NCBI GenBank assembly: GCA_022457065.1
Contig: JAJGBQ010000001.1
Coordinates: 2,418,001 to 2,482,000, forward strand
Length of the DNA: 64,000 nt
Reading direction: 5' to 3'
Source: Curvularia sp. ZM96
Taxonomy: Eukaryota; Ascomycota; Dothideomycetes; Pleosporales; Pleosporaceae
The translations under genes were made by a program, and so were the position numbers. Below the pieces are notes generated by a model. That model searched no databases and had not been told where the DNA came from. It was given only the letters and a program-made list of their open reading frames with translations. Below, one piece after another: positions 53,469 to 62,999 of this stretch (positions are counted from its first letter, which is position 1; the number at the start of each line of letters is the position of its first letter).

Positions 53469-56303
53469 TCATGCTGCAGCAAAGTACCCATTCATTTCCA
53501 TAGCAACGGCGAGACGCTCCACCGAGTTCTCCTCTGCCGTGCCTCTTCCCTTGCCATAACCTTGCTTGCCCGTCAGGCCTCGACAGACACTCAAGAACAC
53601 ACGGATCTTGCCTCTCATCTTTGCGTAAAGGCTCTTGACGCTCTCCTCCTTGTCTCGTGTGTTCGCGTTTTGCATCTTAGCAAATAGGAGAATGTGCTCG
53701 AAAATTTCTTCTACGAGTGCAATGATTTTGCGCTGGCGCTTGCGGAGCAAAAGTGCGAAGAGAATGCCGTCCAGACATCTCTCGTGGGCGTCCCGCAATG
53801 AGGCAACGCCTTCTGTGACGCGGACACCCAGCTCACCAGCTGCGTCTTCCTGGTCAAGACGCCTCTCAACTTTGGATACAAAACGGTCAAACTCATTCCA
53901 GGGCTCAGCAATCCCAGTTTGGAAAACATAGTTGGTCAACGTGACCACAAAGTGGTAGGCTTCCATCCTCAAGTATCGAGACTCTGGATCGGCATATTCG
54001 CGCGGCAGATGCGAAACCACAAAGAGCATACGCAGTAGTCGCAGTAGAAACTTGAATATGTGGTCGTATTTGTCTAGTGCTGCGGTTGTGATGACAAGGT
54101 TCAACGGGGGTGGTGCCACATACTGCAGACGCAAGAAGTCCAACGCATGCAAGGCGTCAGGGTCCATGACCTTCTCTTGCTCTGCTTCCGTAAGGTTTCG
54201 AATGGCAAAGTTAAGCTGTCCCGGAAGCTCGTCATTGTCCCGGTTGTGCAAATACGTTTTGGGTGTATACGTCTCATCGTCTTTGAGTGTAGATTGAAAG
54301 AGTGCAGAAGAGTAGTAGCTCTCACTAAGAACACCTCTCAAAGCCAATCGGAGCTCTGAACTCGCTGGCGGCCATGATTTGCGAGAGCCTAACTGCAAGC
54401 CCATCTGAACGCCACTACGCATTCTTCCTTTGTGTCGCTCAGCGCTTTCACGATTAGGGTCGAAGAGAGCAGTAGCAAGCAGTGACGAGAAGACACCATC
54501 GCCAAGAAGATGGTATTGCCGCTGTAAGGACAGATGATGGCGCAGTTGGTGGGAACGGAAGAAAAGACGAACTGTAGCTGCATTCACAAGCTTGGCCTGT
54601 GCCGTGATGAGTGGCCGGAAGGAAAGTGTGGAAGCTAGAGACATGGGCGGAGAAAATGTGTTAGAGACTGCGTCATCGTTTTTGTTTGTCGTATCGAGAA
54701 TGCTTTCCATGAGCAGGTGGAGCTCGTCAGGCAGAGTTTCAGAAGGCCATTTGGGCACCGCATCCATCTTCTGAATGGAGTCTTCAAAATATCGGTCGAG
54801 ATCTTGAGTGTCGACTGGGACTTCTGCGGCTGGTGGTGATGCAGATGGAGCTGGAAGCGAATCAACAGCATCGGTTTGGCCTCCATCAAAGGCTAGTAGT
54901 GCTTGCCTCAGCCTCTCCTCATAGTCTTTTGCTTTTGACGCTAATCTCTCAATGTCCTGCCACTGAAAGGCCCATTCCATATCTGGAGGTTGAACAGCCA
55001 ATCCATCTAAGCGAGCGAGCGGATGATGCGGGTGCTGTGTCTTCAGAAACCGAAGACTGTTTCCAGTCTCAAATATCGTATTGCCATCTTCAGGGGATAT
55101 GAATCTCGGCATCATTTCTGACCTATAGGTATATTCGACCGCTGGGGTCTCGGGAGAAGGGTCTTCAAGTGTAACGAAGCTGTCGCGTTGCCAAATAGGC
55201 AATGCTTCTTGCTCTTTCCGTATCCCAATCCATTCGCTCAACAGCTCCAGGCTCGGCCTAGCTACATGGCAAAGTAATTGACATGACAGCTGACGGAGTT
55301 GATCGTCACCTTCTTCAGTTTCCAGAAGACGGTGATGCAAGATGGAAGACAACTGCTCGTTGGTCTTTGCGTGCTTGACGGCATCCACCAGGCGAGCAAC
55401 ATGTGTCAGAATATTGCGAGGCTTGGCGAAATGGTGTTGCAGTTGCATTAGGGACAGAATCTTGGAAGACTGTTTCCCCAATGCATCTTCCAGGCTGGCG
55501 AGAATGCTTGATACAGACGTGGCGAGGGCAACTTTTGCTGGTATCGATTCAGCTGAAGCAAAAGTACGCTCTGCGAAGGACCGCAAATATAAAAATGAGT
55601 TGCCGGTGCGGATGAAATAGGTGAACAGACTCTGGGCAGCTGGCAGACTCAATCCAGAAGCTCGCCCTTCGACGATGGTAGGCTCAAAGGATTTCACTTT
55701 GGGGTTGAAGCGAAAGAGGATAGACGATCGGCCCAGTCCAAGGTTCCAGAGTGACTGTAGGAGAATGTCGGCTTTGAGTACCTTACCAGCACTGTGTTTC
55801 TCTTGGTCGCATACCAGCGCAGCGTCGAATGCCGCGGGCCCCTGTTCGCTAAGGTACGGTGATGGAGTTTCGACATTGTCTCCCTTTTCAAAAGACTCCC
55901 ATGTATGGAACAAGACGTCTTTGTTGGCGGGTCCTTGATCGAGGGCTGTCTGCCAGATGTCTTCGTCGGGCTCCAAGGGCGGAGTATCGATGACGATACT
56001 AGATTCATCTAGACTATCGAGGTCCGGTAGAGGCCCAAACTCGAACGTTTCCAAGTCTGGTAACCGCAGCTCGCGGTCGAGATCATGTTTGGGGGCATAC
56101 GGGTGGTCGAATCGGATAGCGGCGACTGCAGCAGGTCAACAAGACGCGTTCACATGAATGTAAGAGAGACGCGACGGCTCACTATCTAATTGCAGCGGGG
56201 CGAAGATGGACGAATCTTGCAGCTCAGTCAGGTCAAAAAAGGAGGACTGTTCCCACAAGCGATCGCTGGCGAAGACATTGTGAATCGAATCGCCTGCATC
56301 CAT
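53469..56303 (-). CDS. Gamma-tubulin complex component (Spc97/Spc98 family)
   Basis: Two exons: 56303-56183 and 56125-53469 (925 aa; intron 57 bp). Subunit of the gamma-tubulin ring complex that nucleates microtubules at spindle pole bodies. Start ATG gives MDAGDSIHNVFASDRLWEQSSFF; the joined exon reads LDIAAIRFDHPYAPKHDLDRELRLPDL, typical of the N-terminus of fungal GCP5/GCP6-like proteins. GRIP1 lies roughly within residues 120-500. The C-terminal GRIP2 region begins near AKLVNAATVRLFFRSHQLRHHLS and includes DKYDHIFKFLLRLLRML and LRMEAYHFVVTLTNYVFQ, both conserved family blocks. I favour the GCP5/6 type over Spc97 or Spc98, but the exact subunit is not settled. Divergent from EAF7 across only 188 bp. 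Confidence 0.87.
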
Positions 56304-56491
56304 GGCAGCAGTGGGGGCGTCGACGGAATCCAGTAGTGTCGGGGGATGAGGGGCATGACGCGCCAAAGTTCTGGCGGCCCGCCGCGTGGGGACCGCAGCT
56401 TCGCGTCGCGTAAGTGCCTGTCGCATTCCTTCACCCCGTCACTCCCTCGTTCTTCGCACACCACACTGTTGCGCGAATCCACTCGCCACAA

Positions 56492-57334
56492 ATGCCTCCC
56501 CGAAAGAAGGCCAAAGCCAGCGCAGCTTCGACTCCGCTTGGCGACACGCAACCAAAGACGCCCCAGGATTCAGGCGCCGTGCAGTCGCAAGATGAGCTTC
56601 TCAGCGACCCGTGGGCCGACGAGCAGGAGACACAGCTGCTGAAGAGCATGATGAAATGGAAGCCGACGGGCCTGCACAAGCACTTCCGCATGATTAGTAT
56701 TCATACCGATATGCGCTCTCATGGTTTCGCCGGCGAAGACGCACCCCACACGCGCATCCCAGGCATATGGAAAAAGTTGTCGCAATGGTACGACCTGGAT
56801 GCGCTTGACACGCGCGAGAACGAATTTGCCTTTTCCGATGATCCAGACCCGCTCGACCCCGAAGACGCTGTCAATCTACCCGAGTTCGAGCTGCCCGAAG
56901 ACGACTTTGGCGAGCTGATGTGGCAGAAGCGCTTCCACAGCCCAGGCTCGGTCGTGGCTTCCTCGCCGCCCATGATTCCTACAGACGAATTCAAGGACAT
57001 ATACGCCCCGGGCATTGGCCTACTCAAAGACCTGCCTGACGGCGTGCGCTCACAAAAGGCTGAAAGCGTGACAGAGGCAACTCCCACATCAAAGAATACC
57101 AAAAACACAAGGGCTACCAGGACTACAAAAAGCGGAAAGGGCTCCAAGCTGGTAGCCAGTACTACAAGAAATACTAAGCCTCGGAGTACTGTGTCTGAGT
57201 CTGCTGAAGAGGAAGAGGAAGAGGACGATGAAGAAGAATCCAGTGTTGAGTCTGAGGAAGATAGTGCGCCAACCACTCGGAGAACCAATCGCTCCAAACC
57301 CAAACCGGCACCAAAGCGGACAAGAAAGCGGTAA
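56492..57334 (+). CDS. EAF7: Chromatin modification-related protein Eaf7 (NuA4 subunit)
   Basis: Intronless, 280 aa, start ATG at 56492-56494 (MPPRKKAKASAAS); the frame is open upstream, but that part lacks family likeness. The CT20/EAF7 domain covers about residues 30-130: DEQETQLLKSMMKWKPTGLHKHFRM, then HTRIPGIWKKLSQWYDLDALDTREN. The end is a run of basic and acidic low-complexity blocks (TTRNTKPRS, a Glu/Asp run, KPAPKRTRKR), consistent with nuclear, chromatin-bound function. Eaf7 pairs with Eaf3 and Eaf5 in the TINTIN module of the NuA4 histone acetyltransferase (known in yeast). The human counterpart is MRGBP. Confidence 0.92.
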   Translation: MPPRKKAKASAASTPLGDTQPKTPQDSGAVQSQDELLSDPWADEQETQLLKSMMKWKPTGLHKHFRMISIHTDMRSHGFAGEDAPHTRIPGIWKKLSQWYDLDALDTRENEFAFSDDPDPLDPEDAVNLPEFELPEDDFGELMWQKRFHSPGSVVASSPPMIPTDEFKDIYAPGIGLLKDLPDGVRSQKAESVTEATPTSKNTKNTRATRTTKSGKGSKLVASTTRNTKPRSTVSESAEEEEEEDDEEESSVESEEDSAPTTRRTNRSKPKPAPKRTRKR

Positions 57335-57635
57335 ATGACGGATTAAGCATTTGAACGGCGTAGCGGCGTTATCAATACCCACGTTCCTCTAGTCATGACA
57401 GTCTTTTCAGCAGACAGTGTATGACGTTCGAATGTTGAGGAATGCATTCTAATTTCACAACACACATAAGTCGTTGCCGCAATCCACAAACTTACTGGGA
57501 CCGATGAGATTGATCCAGCATGAGAATTGAGAAGCTATGTCTTACAACTGCGCAATGTCCAGTTGCAGTGGCTGCAACACTGGATCTCCTGGCTTGGTTC
57601 TGTAAGGAATACTAGCGACATGCGGAAGCACTTAA
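57335..57635. other. Convergent 3' region, EAF7 / TcuA-like flavoprotein
   Basis: 301 bp between convergent stops; presumed 3' UTRs. No gene seen. Confidence 0.5.
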
Positions 57636-59222
57636 TTACAACGCTGATGGCACCGCCGCAGCACGAGCATTGACCACGTTTGCTGCTGCAGTTCCAGCTC
57701 TCCGACCAAAGACTGCGCCAGATGTTAATCCACTGCCGCCAGGGTAGTTGCTATAGAACAACCCTCCAAGCATTTCACCAACACAAAATAGCCCTCCGAC
57801 CTCTCTACCAGAGTTGGAAATGACTGTAGTCGTCTCGGGGTTTACGGCCAATCCGCCGAACGTAAAGGTGATGCCACAGCATACTTTGACAGCCATAAAG
57901 GGGCCTTTATCGAGCGGAAGCGCCCAGTTAGACTTTGCTAGAGCTAACTTGTTAGTTGAAGATTGAGTTGAGAGTCCGTCTTTGACTGCTGGGTCCCACT
58001 TCCTGTCCAAGTTTTCAGCTTGAGATGCATAGACTGCATCGTTGTACTCCTTGATTGTCTCGACAAATTGCTCGGGAGCGTCCAGCCCCGACTTTGCAGC
58101 GAGCTTCTCAGCCAACTCTTCCAATGTAGCCCCCCATATCTTATGAACACGCTCGTCTCTATACTCTTCGTCACGCAACCATGATATTGTGCGTTGGTCC
58201 CAAACTTGGAAAGCTACGCCTTCGGGCTGCTCGTGAATAGCGCGTCCAAACTTTGCGTAGGTATAGTTGCGCAAGTCAATGCCTTCATCGACGAATCTTT
58301 GGCCGTTGATGTTAATCATTAGACCAAGCGGATATCCAGACTTTGTGAACTCATTGGACACGTCCCGGTCGCCACTATTTGCAGGGGCATCGGCATCCCA
58401 GCAGGTAGAATGGCACCCAGACCAATTGCCTGCTTGCTTAGCATTAACATCGCGAACAGCGAATTCGAGCATTTCGCCGGTGTTGAAAGGTGTACCACGG
58501 ACACGTGCGACATCCCAATTCGGACCAAGGTATTGGGAGCGCATACGCGGATTCGCTTCGAAGCCTCCCGCTGCAAGGATGACTGCATTGGTTGTAACCA
58601 ATGTGTCTACGCCCTCGCATTCTACCAAGACTCCTGTTACGGCGCCCGATGAAGAAGTGAGGATCTGTTTTGCGGCCGTAGAGTAATATACCTCCACTTG
58701 GTGCCGTTCAGCGCAGGCTTGATGATCCGCAATCAACCCTTTGCCACCATCCTCTGTCTTGAGCGCTAGGCCGCCCCAAAACTTAAATCGGCCGTTGACC
58801 TTGTACGCTTGGCGATTGAAGGACAGTTGGAACCTGATTCCATTTCTTGCAAGCCATTTGATAGCATCGTTGGATTCCTTAATTAGTGCCTGACTCAGAG
58901 CGGCATCGGAGCGGCCTGAGCATATACGGTGCATATCTTTGCTGAAATCGTCCTCGGTGTAAGGCTTCATATCAATGAGCTTTGCTGTCTCGGGGTCAAC
59001 ATTGTTGACAATGGGTAGTAGGTCCTCAACGCCATTGTGAACGGTACGAAAAGCGCCTGCTGTGAAGTAACTGTTTCCTCCAGCCCATTCCTTCGGCGCT
59101 TTTTCAACCAGGACGACACGACGGGCGCCGGCCTCGGCGGCAGCAATGGCAGCTGAGAAACCTGCATTGCCGCCACCAACGACTAGTACGTCGATGTTTG
59201 GATGAGAAATCAGTAGATGCAT
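57636..59222 (-). CDS. FAD-binding dehydrogenase of the fumarate reductase/TcuA type
   Basis: Intronless, 528 aa, ATG at 59220-59222. The FAD Rossmann loop VLVVGGGNAGFSAAIAAAEAG (Gly16-18, Gly21) opens the protein, followed by VVLVEKAPKEWAGGNSYFTAGAFR. The middle holds NAVILAAGGFEANPRMRSQYLG and GTPFNTGEML. The end GITFTFGGLAVNPETTTVIS and FCVGEMLGGLFYSNYPGGSGLTSG is the second FAD-binding part. The whole pattern resembles bacterial tricarballylate dehydrogenase TcuA and other soluble fumarate-reductase-like flavoproteins more than mitochondrial SdhA, and no covalent-FAD His motif is visible. The substrate is probably a small di- or tricarboxylate or related acid, but this is inference. Divergent from a class V aminotransferase. 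Confidence 0.9.
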   Translation of the reverse strand: MHLLISHPNIDVLVVGGGNAGFSAAIAAAEAGARRVVLVEKAPKEWAGGNSYFTAGAFRTVHNGVEDLLPIVNNVDPETAKLIDMKPYTEDDFSKDMHRICSGRSDAALSQALIKESNDAIKWLARNGIRFQLSFNRQAYKVNGRFKFWGGLALKTEDGGKGLIADHQACAERHQVEVYYSTAAKQILTSSSGAVTGVLVECEGVDTLVTTNAVILAAGGFEANPRMRSQYLGPNWDVARVRGTPFNTGEMLEFAVRDVNAKQAGNWSGCHSTCWDADAPANSGDRDVSNEFTKSGYPLGLMININGQRFVDEGIDLRNYTYAKFGRAIHEQPEGVAFQVWDQRTISWLRDEEYRDERVHKIWGATLEELAEKLAAKSGLDAPEQFVETIKEYNDAVYASQAENLDRKWDPAVKDGLSTQSSTNKLALAKSNWALPLDKGPFMAVKVCCGITFTFGGLAVNPETTTVISNSGREVGGLFCVGEMLGGLFYSNYPGGSGLTSGAVFGRRAGTAAANVVNARAAAVPSAL

Positions 59223-59641
59223 GCTGCAGAACAAGCGTCACCAAAAGCAATGACAGAAGAATGGCTTATTCGATCACCTGAGGCACGTGACACGTTATTC
59301 CCCACATTCGGGAAGGGCCCCGCATGTGCCCATAGCGATGATCAGGATATCATCGGCGGAAATATATTGACAAACTGCGAATTCCTTAATTACAGAAGGC
59401 CCTGGCAATACCAGATGCACCTTCTCTCGTCCATGAAAGCAGACGAATCCTGTCATACCATGATGAACTCTTTTGATGTGAATAGTATAATGTAACAACA
59501 AGACAACTCCTCTAAAAACTCTTTGAGCGCCTACTACGGTGTTCACGCACGCTCGTAAGGGGATGCTGGAAACGACAACTTTTCAGAGCTGGATGATCAC
59601 CAGTGGATAATGGGACCCGCCAATACCCGCCCAGGATGCTG

Positions 59642-59651
59642 ATTGGCCAAT
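59642..59651. promoter_or_regulatory. CCAAT-box palindrome ATTGGCCAAT
   Basis: Perfect 10-bp palindrome formed by two opposed CCAAT boxes. It lies about 190 bp from the aminotransferase start and 420 bp from the flavoprotein start. The fungal HAP complex binds CCAAT; a face-to-face pair suits a bidirectional promoter, but binding is inferred. Confidence 0.55.
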
Positions 59652-59673
59652 TGCTGCTATCATGTCACGAAAG

Positions 59674-59705
59674 GGCGTGCTGCGATGCCTAGTATGCAGC
59701 ACGCC
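59674..59705. repeat. 10-bp inverted repeat, 12-bp spacer
   Basis: GGCGTGCTGC (59674-59683), spacer of 12 bp, GCAGCACGCC (59696-59705); all ten pairs match. GC-rich arms in an otherwise mixed promoter suggest a dimeric regulator site, possibly for a zinc-cluster protein; inference. Confidence 0.65.
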
Positions 59706-59815
59706 TCCAAGAATGTCGATAAACTCACCAGTCATTACCCAATGACTCATTTCAATCAGTGTATATAGAGCTCTTGAGGCATGACATTCATTTCGATAAT
59801 CTCAGCAACATAGTT

Positions 59816-59832
59816 TTGTTTACAGTAAACAA
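59816..59832. promoter_or_regulatory. TTGTTTAC-A-GTAAACAA palindrome before start codon
   Basis: 17-bp palindrome with 8-bp arms around a single A, ending 2 bp before the ATG at 59835. Each arm carries GTAAACA, the core bound by forkhead factors. Lying in the presumed 5' UTR, it could also fold in RNA. Confidence 0.5.
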
Positions 59833-59834
59833 TT

Positions 59835-61400
59835 ATGACGTCAAACGCAAAGTATGGTGTCGCAGACATCAAGACAAAAGATGGCGTTCGATTTGGGAAA
59901 GAGCTCCGGGACAAGGAGTTTCTATTTAATAAGGGATTTCTGAACTTAAATCATGGTATGTTGAGCCAGCTTATACAAAAGCTTCATCAATGCAACGTAT
60001 CGACTGACTCACATCAGGCTCTTTCGGCACCTACCCACGTGTCGTCCGTGAGAGCTTTCGCGCCTTTCAAGATGCATCTGAAGCTCGGCCTGATGCATTC
60101 ATTATCTACAAGTATCCGCACTACCTAGATGAGGCCCGCGAGGCCATGGCCAAGCTCCTCAACACGCCCTCTTCCACCCTGGTCTTCGTCCCCAACGCCA
60201 GCACAGGTGTAAACACCGTCCTGCGTAACCTGACTTTCACTCCAGGCGAACACATTCTCATGTTCAGCACCATCTATGGTGCATGTGAGAAGACTGTCTC
60301 TTACATTACTGAGACTACACCAGCCGAGGCTGTCAAAGTCGAGTACACATTTCCTGTCGAAGACGACTGGCTCGTCAAGGAATTCGAGAGGAAAGTCAAA
60401 GAAGTCGAAGCTAAGGGCGGAAAAGTCAAAATCGCCGTCTTCGATACCGTCGTCAGCATGCCCGGCGTACGAATGCCGTTCGAGCGCCTGACAGCCAAGT
60501 GTAAAGAACTGGGTGTCATGAGTTTGATCGACGGAGCCCATGGCGTTGGACACGTTGAGATCGATCTTGGTAGCTTGGATCCCGATTTTTTCGTCAGCAA
60601 CTGCCACAAGTGAGTTCCCTCATTACAAGGCGATCCTCAGATCATAGATGCTAACGAAGCAAAGATGGCTCCATGTCCCCCGTGGCTGCGCAATCTTCCA
60701 CGTTGCGCACAGGAATCAAGATCTCATGCGCAGCACTCTGCCCACCTCTCACGGCTACACGCCCAAAGGCGCAAAGATTGTCTCGCCATTCCCGAAGCCG
60801 TCATTTACCCGGCCTGGCACCGAGCAGAATACATCTGAGCAGTCGGTTGTAATGAGCAATAGATCCGCGTTTGTGAACGCAGAGAAGCCAGCCTTCGTAG
60901 CAAACTTCGAGTATGTGGGAACCATTGACTCGAGTCCTTACTTGTGCGTTCCCACATCGCTGAAATGGCGCGAGTCCCTCGGTGGTGAGGCCGTAATCCT
61001 GCAGTACTGCCATACGCTGGCGAGGGCTGCTGGTCAACATGTTGCATCCGTACTTGGCACTGAGGTGCTGGAGAACAGCACTCGTACGCTGGGTCAGTGC
61101 TGCATGTCTAACATACGCTTGCCCATTTTGCTCGATAAAGTATATCAAGCTGCGGTCAGCGGCGGCATCGACAAAGAAGACGTGGGCATCAAGGTGCGAG
61201 ACTGGATGAAGCAGCTGAGCAGCGACGAGTATGATACTTTCATTATGATTTACTGGTACGGAGGACATTGGTGGGCTCGCCTCAGCGCACAGGTGTACCT
61301 TGAGATGCGGGATTTCGAGTGGGCAGCACAGACGCTGAAGAGCATGTGTGAGAGGGTGGAGAAGGGTGAGTGGGCGGGCCCGATCATGGGGAAGTTGTAA
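59835..61400 (+). CDS. PLP-dependent class V aminotransferase (isopenicillin-N-epimerase-like)
   Basis: Three exons: 59835-59955, 60018-60609 and 60665-61400 (482 aa). Fold-type I PLP enzyme. Start ATG at 59835. Exon 1-2 joining gives FLNLNHGSFGTYPRVV, the typical opening of this family. FVPNASTGVNTVL holds the phosphate-binding loop, IDGAHGVGHVEIDL carries the PLP-contact Asp and His, and SNCHKWLHVPRGCAIF carries the PLP lysine, Lys238, whose codon is split by intron 2. Relatives include isopenicillin N epimerase, cysteine desulfurase and selenocysteine lyase; the actual substrate is unknown. Divergent from the TcuA-like flavoprotein, so the two may act on the same organic or amino acid. No signal peptide. 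Confidence 0.9.
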
Positions 61401-61647
61401 TGGGGTATCATGTCGCATAGCTTTCACCGTGGGTACGACTTCAATTCATAAGGAATACAGTATCATATGAGCGACTCCGTGCCCCAAATTGACCGATCCT
61501 GACCAAGGGCATGCCAACCTGATCCAATCTGCGCTCACCAAAGACATCGCCTCTCCATCTCTAATTCCTTCTTCACCCTATCAACCTTTAGAAATCATAC
61601 CTCGATTTCCCACCACACACTTTGAACACCTCGCCACATTCCTTGCA

Positions 61648-61977
61648 CTATGCCATACATCCGTCAGCCAAAGTCTCTCCAAACGGCTAAAAGCGAGAAG
61701 GGTAAACAAGAAAGAGACAGGACATACCTCGTTGCCTTCCCTGCGTAGCACATGGCACACATGCTCCGCACACGTCTTCTGGCAGCCTTCTTGACCGTGG
61801 GTGTGTCCATTCTGTATTCAGTTAGCTATACGCACATTACTTTCTCTTTCTCTTCCTCCGCTTGGCTGGCAAACAACGTACCTCGACGCAGAAACTGTAG
61901 CGTTGGGTGCAGACGTCGCAGTTCGTGAGAGCCGTGACGGCCGTGATGAGAACGAGGGTTAGGGCGAAGAGGCGCAT
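61648..61977 (-). CDS. Small cysteine-rich secreted protein (effector-like)
   Basis: Three tiny exons: 61977-61882, 61811-61728 and 61686-61648 (72 aa). Start ATG at 61975-61977. The N-terminus MRLFALTLVLITAVTAL is a signal peptide. The mature part of about 55 residues has seven cysteines (NCDVC, SFC, GC, KTC, HVC, GC). Intron 1 (70 bp) has gtacgt...gctaac...acag. Intron 2 (gtatgt...cttttag) would be only 41 bp with a pyrimidine tract but no clear branch site; if it is not removed, the frame reads on to a TGA at 61581-61583, giving a longer tail. Secretion, small size and cysteine density are typical of effectors and antimicrobial peptides of plant-associated fungi; no family recognised, and no toxic activity is implied. 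Confidence 0.6.
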
Positions 61978-62999
61978 GTTGGAGTTGTTATATTGAGGAT
62001 GTATATTCGTGGTTTCCGAGGAGTGTAGAGTGTGTATGAGATGTGTAGTAGCTGCTGAATGGATGCCGTGCGCTATTTGGGGATTGTGTGGATGGCTGTT
62101 GATCGAGGGCAGATGTAAACAATGTGAGCCAAGCTAGTGGGTAATCTAGAGATAGGATCTTCGTGCGGATTCGTTGAGTACAAATATCAAAGCGTGAAGT
62201 GCGTTTGTTTGCCTTTGGAGTTGCTAGCGTGCGGAGTGAAGCGTGGGTAAACGGATACACTGCGTGTTAGTCCAGCCTAGTACACTTGCACAAACAGCTA
62301 GTTTCAGTCTCCTGATTCTGAATTCAGTTTAAATGTCGATCAACTACAAAGCCTCTCCCTGTATTGCCCAGCTGACAGAGCAAGAGACTTGGGCTGTATC
62401 TGGACTACTTTTACCTCCACCGCTGAAACAGAGCCTATCAAAAGAGGCAGGCACAGTGTTAATTAGTCGTCGTTACAAGACTGAGCAAGAGGCAAAATGA
62501 AATACAATGAATGGTTCGGACAACTGAGAGACTCCGTTTGGAAGCAGAAATCTAACCCCTTGTAAGTTCCACCAGACCACGCGCGCGCACCTTCGTGTAA
62601 CGCGAGCAGCGAACAGAACAATGAATATCAGTGCACGAACCGGGAATTGAACATCAACAGAGCTAGATGTATTGAATTTTGATATGTTTTGCTATCTCTT
62701 AAGTGCTATGTAATTTTTTTTTTTAAGAACTGAAACTGTTTTGCGCTGCCAACAGGGACTCTCATCGCCAGGATGCTAGGTAAAAGGGGGAAGAGGTAGG
62801 AGTGATTAGTGCGATGAGAAGTCTCCGCCACACCAAACACACTACCAGAATTATGTACAAATATGTATAAAGTGGAAGGGGTATCCAAACGAACGTAATC
62901 TTCATACTAGGCTAAACCTCTGTTTCTAGCACTGTGTTGACAAAGAAAAAGCAAGATACCAATCTGGGAAGGAGAGCGAGGAAGACGACGAGTGGCATA
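61978..62999. other. Intergenic region, 1.0 kb
   Basis: Holds the promoter of the cysteine-rich gene at its left and the 3' UTR of the membrane protein at its right. A run of twelve or more T lies near 62713. A GGGAATTGAAC stretch near 62642 resembles a reversed tRNA B box but has no cloverleaf. No supported gene. Confidence 0.5.

Larger units (their letters stand above)
59223..59834. promoter_or_regulatory. Divergent promoter, TcuA-like flavoprotein / class V aminotransferase
   Basis: 612 bp between divergent starts. It carries a CCAAT palindrome (59642-59651), a 10-bp inverted repeat (59674-59705), a TATA-like tgtatataga (about 59760) placed for the aminotransferase, and a GTAAACA palindrome just before its ATG. 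The layout suggests coordinated control of the two enzymes. Confidence 0.6.

Noticed and set aside
56719..57303. 194-aa minus-strand Ser-rich frame opposite EAF7
   Set aside because: Ser runs are the reverse reading of the Glu/Asp-rich tail of Eaf7; no independent support.
62560..62660. Possible tRNA on the minus strand (B-box-like GTTCAATTCCC)
   Set aside because: The five bases on each side of the loop cannot pair as a T-stem, and no matching A box or acceptor stem is visible.
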